Below are positions 61,520 to 64,000 of a DNA stretch of 64,000 nucleotides, piece after piece (the stretch's first letter is position 1; each line of letters begins with the position of its first letter). Below the pieces are notes generated by a model that ran no database searches, was not told the origin of the DNA, and saw only the letters and a program-made list of their open reading frames with translations. The stretch is from Flavobacterium marginilacus (GTDB taxonomy: Bacteria; Bacteroidota; Bacteroidia; Flavobacteriales; Flavobacteriaceae). A program made the position numbers and the translations under genes. The stretch is from positions 4,464,001 to 4,528,000 of the forward strand of contig NZ_CP113975.1 of NCBI RefSeq assembly GCF_026870155.1, read 5' to 3'.

Positions 61520-64000
61520 ATGATTCAAGATATTTCACTGGGACTGCTCCATTCATATAAAGAAAAAATCAATTCATACGACGAAGTGCTTGACCAAAAC
61601 GGAGAGATAAAACCGTATTGGAAAGGGCTTTTTGACACCTTAGAATCCATTGGAATTGATGAATTAGAGTTACGGAATCAGGAAATTGTAAAAAAATTAA
61701 AAGAAAACGGAGTTACGTATAATGTTTATGATTCAAATCAGGAATCGAACCGAGCCTGGAAACTAGATCCTATTCCATTTTTAATTCACGAATCGGAATG
61801 GAAAACTATTGAAAAAGGATTAAAACAAAGGGCGCAATTATTAGACTTAATTCTAAAAGATCTTTACGGCCCTCAAACCTTAATCAAAAATGCGATAATT
61901 CCCGCTGAACTAGTTTTTGACAATGCTGGTTTTCTACTGCCTTGTTTTGACATTAAACAAAAATCGAATAAACAATTACTGAATTATGCAGTAGATTTAG
62001 CCCGGGGTCCCGACGGAAAAATGTGGCTGCTGGACAATCGGACGCAAGCGCCTTCGGGTGCGGGATATGCTCTCGAAAACAGAGTTGTAATGAGTAAGGT
62101 TTTACCTGAACTCAATAAAAAAACCTATCGAAAAAAGCTTTCACCCTACTTTAGCCAATTACAGCAAACCGTTGATTCATTAGGAAATAACTCCAATGAA
62201 AATCCAAATGTGGTTTTCCTGACTCCCGGACCCGGAAACGAAACCTATTTTGAACACGTTTATCTTTCCTCTTATTTAGGCTATACTTTGGTTCAGGGAA
62301 ATGATTTATTAGTCAGGGATGGTTTTGTCTGGCTGAAATCTATCGATCAATTGGAGCGGGTTGATGTAATTATCAAAAGACTGGATGACGTATGGTGTGA
62401 TCCGCTGGAACTACGCAGAGATTCTCTCCTTGGAATTCCCGGTTTACTGCAGGTAATCCGTTTAGGAAATGTTTCCGTTGTGAATCCTCCCGGAACCAGT
62501 ATTTTAGAAAATTACGGCTTAATGGCTTTTATGCAGAATGCCTGTAAATTTCTGCTGAAAGAACCTTTATTAATCAGCTCGATAGCTACTTGGTGGTGCG
62601 GACACAGCAAAGAATTGGATTATGTTTTAACCAATCTGCCCAAATTAATCATAAAAAAAACCAATCGAAAACAAGGCTTCAGATCAATTTATGCCCGTTT
62701 ACTAGACAAAGAACAGCTTGAAGAATTAAAAAATCTGATTCAAAAAAATCCTAAAGAATATGTCGCTCAGGAAGAAGTGAGTTTATCCACAACTCCTGCA
62801 TTTATAAATGGAACTATAGAGCCCCGATATGCTGCAATCCGTGCTTTTTTGATAGCAGACGGTGATGATTACCAAGTAATGCAGGGCGGTTTAACCAGAA
62901 GTTCGGCGGTGAAAGACAAATTTGAAATTTCAAACCAATTAGGTGGCATTTCAAAAGACACTTGGATTATAACAGATGCTCCAACGGAATATCAGGAAAA
63001 ATCAGTTGAACGAAAAAACACTAACAACCAGCTTAATAATTCGCTGACGAGCCGAAATGCCGAAAATTTATTTTGGTTAGGCCGCTTGTGCGAAAGAACG
63101 ATGGCTTTGCGCAGTTTTCTGAAAATCATTCTGAACAGACTCAACGAAAATGTAGTCAAACACGGCAATGAACAGCCTGAGTTTTTAGTCGTTTTATTAA
63201 AATCACTGACACATCTTACGCAGACTTATCCAGGATTTGTTGGAAAAGAAGCTAAAGGCGGAGAAGTATTTGATAACGAAGCTATTTTTGTAAATCCAAT
63301 TACAGAACTCCTTCTGCTGATTAATGATTCCAAAAAAACAGGTTCGGTCGTTTATAATATGCAGTCATTGCTCAACACGATTAACCAGGTTAGCGAAAAA
63401 TGGAACAACGACACCCGACAGATTATTAATTTACTGGAAGACATTCATTTTACGCTTAAAAAAACCAATAACATCAATCATGTAAATCATTCTTTAGATA
63501 AACTGCACATTCGTCTTTTTTCATTTTATGGAAATATTTACGAAACACTGCCTCGTGACAATGGTTTCTATCTGATGGAAGCCGGGAAAAATGTAGAACG
63601 GATTTTATCGTTGATTTCGGTTTTCCGTAGTGCTTTCAATTATAAAAAAGCCGAGGAAGACGAAGCTGTTCTTATGGAAGCCATATTAGAAAATCATCAT
63701 TTACTGGCGCAGTACCGAAATATATACAAATCGCATTTGAGTCTAAAAGCCGTAATTAATATGGTGTTTTTAGAGAAAAACTTAACGTACACACTTTCTT
63801 TTTTGCTAAACACTCTCACTCATTATCTTTCTAAATTACCAAAGACCAATGAGCCAAACCGATTAAGCATTGCCGAAAAATCAGCTTTGAAAGCCAGTAC
63901 AATTATCAACTTAATTGATGCAGACAGTCTGATACAAGTTGATGAAAAAACACAATTCCGACCAGAGTTAGACCAGACGCTTTCGGATGTTTTTGAACTG
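61520..64000 (+). CDS. Circularly permuted ATP-grasp / alpha-E protein (partial)
   Basis: Open for 827 codons from ATG 61520 to the window end with no stop, so the C terminus is missing. Residues ~75-480 fit the circularly permuted ATP-grasp type 2 (DUF404/DUF407) domain: LLNYAVDLARGPDGKMWLLD, TQAPSGAGYALENR, VIIKRLDDVWCDPLELR and ATWWCGH are visible. From about residue 510, SLTSRNAENLFWLGRLCERT begins the alpha-E (DUF403) domain. ATP-grasp enzymes form amide or ester bonds using ATP; the substrate is unknown. It starts 77 bp after the transglutaminase/DUF2126 gene, in the same direction. Confidence 0.88.
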   Translation, partial: MIQDISLGLLHSYKEKINSYDEVLDQNGEIKPYWKGLFDTLESIGIDELELRNQEIVKKLKENGVTYNVYDSNQESNRAWKLDPIPFLIHESEWKTIEKGLKQRAQLLDLILKDLYGPQTLIKNAIIPAELVFDNAGFLLPCFDIKQKSNKQLLNYAVDLARGPDGKMWLLDNRTQAPSGAGYALENRVVMSKVLPELNKKTYRKKLSPYFSQLQQTVDSLGNNSNENPNVVFLTPGPGNETYFEHVYLSSYLGYTLVQGNDLLVRDGFVWLKSIDQLERVDVIIKRLDDVWCDPLELRRDSLLGIPGLLQVIRLGNVSVVNPPGTSILENYGLMAFMQNACKFLLKEPLLISSIATWWCGHSKELDYVLTNLPKLIIKKTNRKQGFRSIYARLLDKEQLEELKNLIQKNPKEYVAQEEVSLSTTPAFINGTIEPRYAAIRAFLIADGDDYQVMQGGLTRSSAVKDKFEISNQLGGISKDTWIITDAPTEYQEKSVERKNTNNQLNNSLTSRNAENLFWLGRLCERTMALRSFLKIILNRLNENVVKHGNEQPEFLVVLLKSLTHLTQTYPGFVGKEAKGGEVFDNEAIFVNPITELLLLINDSKKTGSVVYNMQSLLNTINQVSEKWNNDTRQIINLLEDIHFTLKKTNNINHVNHSLDKLHIRLFSFYGNIYETLPRDNGFYLMEAGKNVERILSLISVFRSAFNYKKAEEDEAVLMEAILENHHLLAQYRNIYKSHLSLKAVINMVFLEKNLTYTLSFLLNTLTHYLSKLPKTNEPNRLSIAEKSALKASTIINLIDADSLIQVDEKTQFRPELDQTLSDVFEL

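Overview
The window reads as a chromosomal segment of a Flavobacterium-like member of the Bacteroidota. Grounds: AT-rich DNA, repeated -7 promoter boxes of the form TAnnTTTG (the RpoD-type box of this phylum), a type IX secretion plug-domain protein, DUF5916 and carboxypeptidase-D-like outer-membrane proteins, and lineage-typical gene neighbours. Almost all of it is ordinary chromosome. There is no prophage, CRISPR array or large island. The accessory content is one insertion sequence, several decayed genes, and an unusually rich set of palindromic intergenic repeats.

Layout. 1-2.9 kb: a porin/YceI-like pair, duplicated in tandem, with the second porin decayed to its last ~57 codons. 3-8.1 kb: O-methyltransferase, gpmI, DUF5916 protein. 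8.3-10.6 kb: two convergent L,D-transpeptidases. 11 kb: two identical tRNA-Gly(TCC) genes. 11.3-18.7 kb: pepE, three carboxypeptidase-D-like surface proteins, a DUF6702 protein, an M1 peptidase, a TatA-like protein and a PAP2 phosphatase. 18.8-21.4 kb: CoA-transferase and DUF445 protein. 21.6-26.7 kb: a TetR - ABC - HlyD - TolC export operon whose ABC ATPase lacks most catalytic motifs. 26.7-31.9 kb: map, a GxxExxY gene inside a palindromic repeat, a methyltransferase, an empty copy of the same palindrome, and a SNF2 helicase. 32-35.5 kb: T9SS plug protein, apaG, pruA. 35.6-40.1 kb: a CocE-type hydrolase and a LytS/LytTR two-component pair whose regulator is split by an intact IS5-family element. 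40.3-47.2 kb: DUF2490, rsmG, fatty acid desaturase, aspartate aminotransferase, purT, an AraC regulator and DUF983. 47.4-51.2 kb: OmpR/HK two-component genes followed by a universal-stress-like gene and a bestrophin channel. 51.5-57.7 kb: Crp-type regulator, VWA lipoprotein, two pirins, GNAT, OsmC, a divergent ferredoxin, a sugar acetyltransferase and a GH130 remnant. 58-64 kb: a transglutaminase/DUF2126 protein and a circularly permuted ATP-grasp/alpha-E protein that runs off the window.

The most interesting signal is the repeat system. The GxxExxY gene (a family related to PD-(D/E)XK nucleases) lies between ~30-bp inverted arms made of three CACGAATT-type words. A perfect 31-bp hairpin with the same arm, differing at one base in 30, lies 0.8 kb away with no gene inside. 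A third perfect hairpin near 47.2 kb has related words at the same 9/10-bp spacing. This resembles an autonomous element with gene-less derivatives, comparable in logic to RAYT/REP systems, but it is inferred from sequence only. Other palindrome families made of short repeated words occur at 11.2, 17.5, 44.2, 51.4 and 54.6 kb, and a conserved-block repeat occurs twice (37.4 and 56.7 kb).
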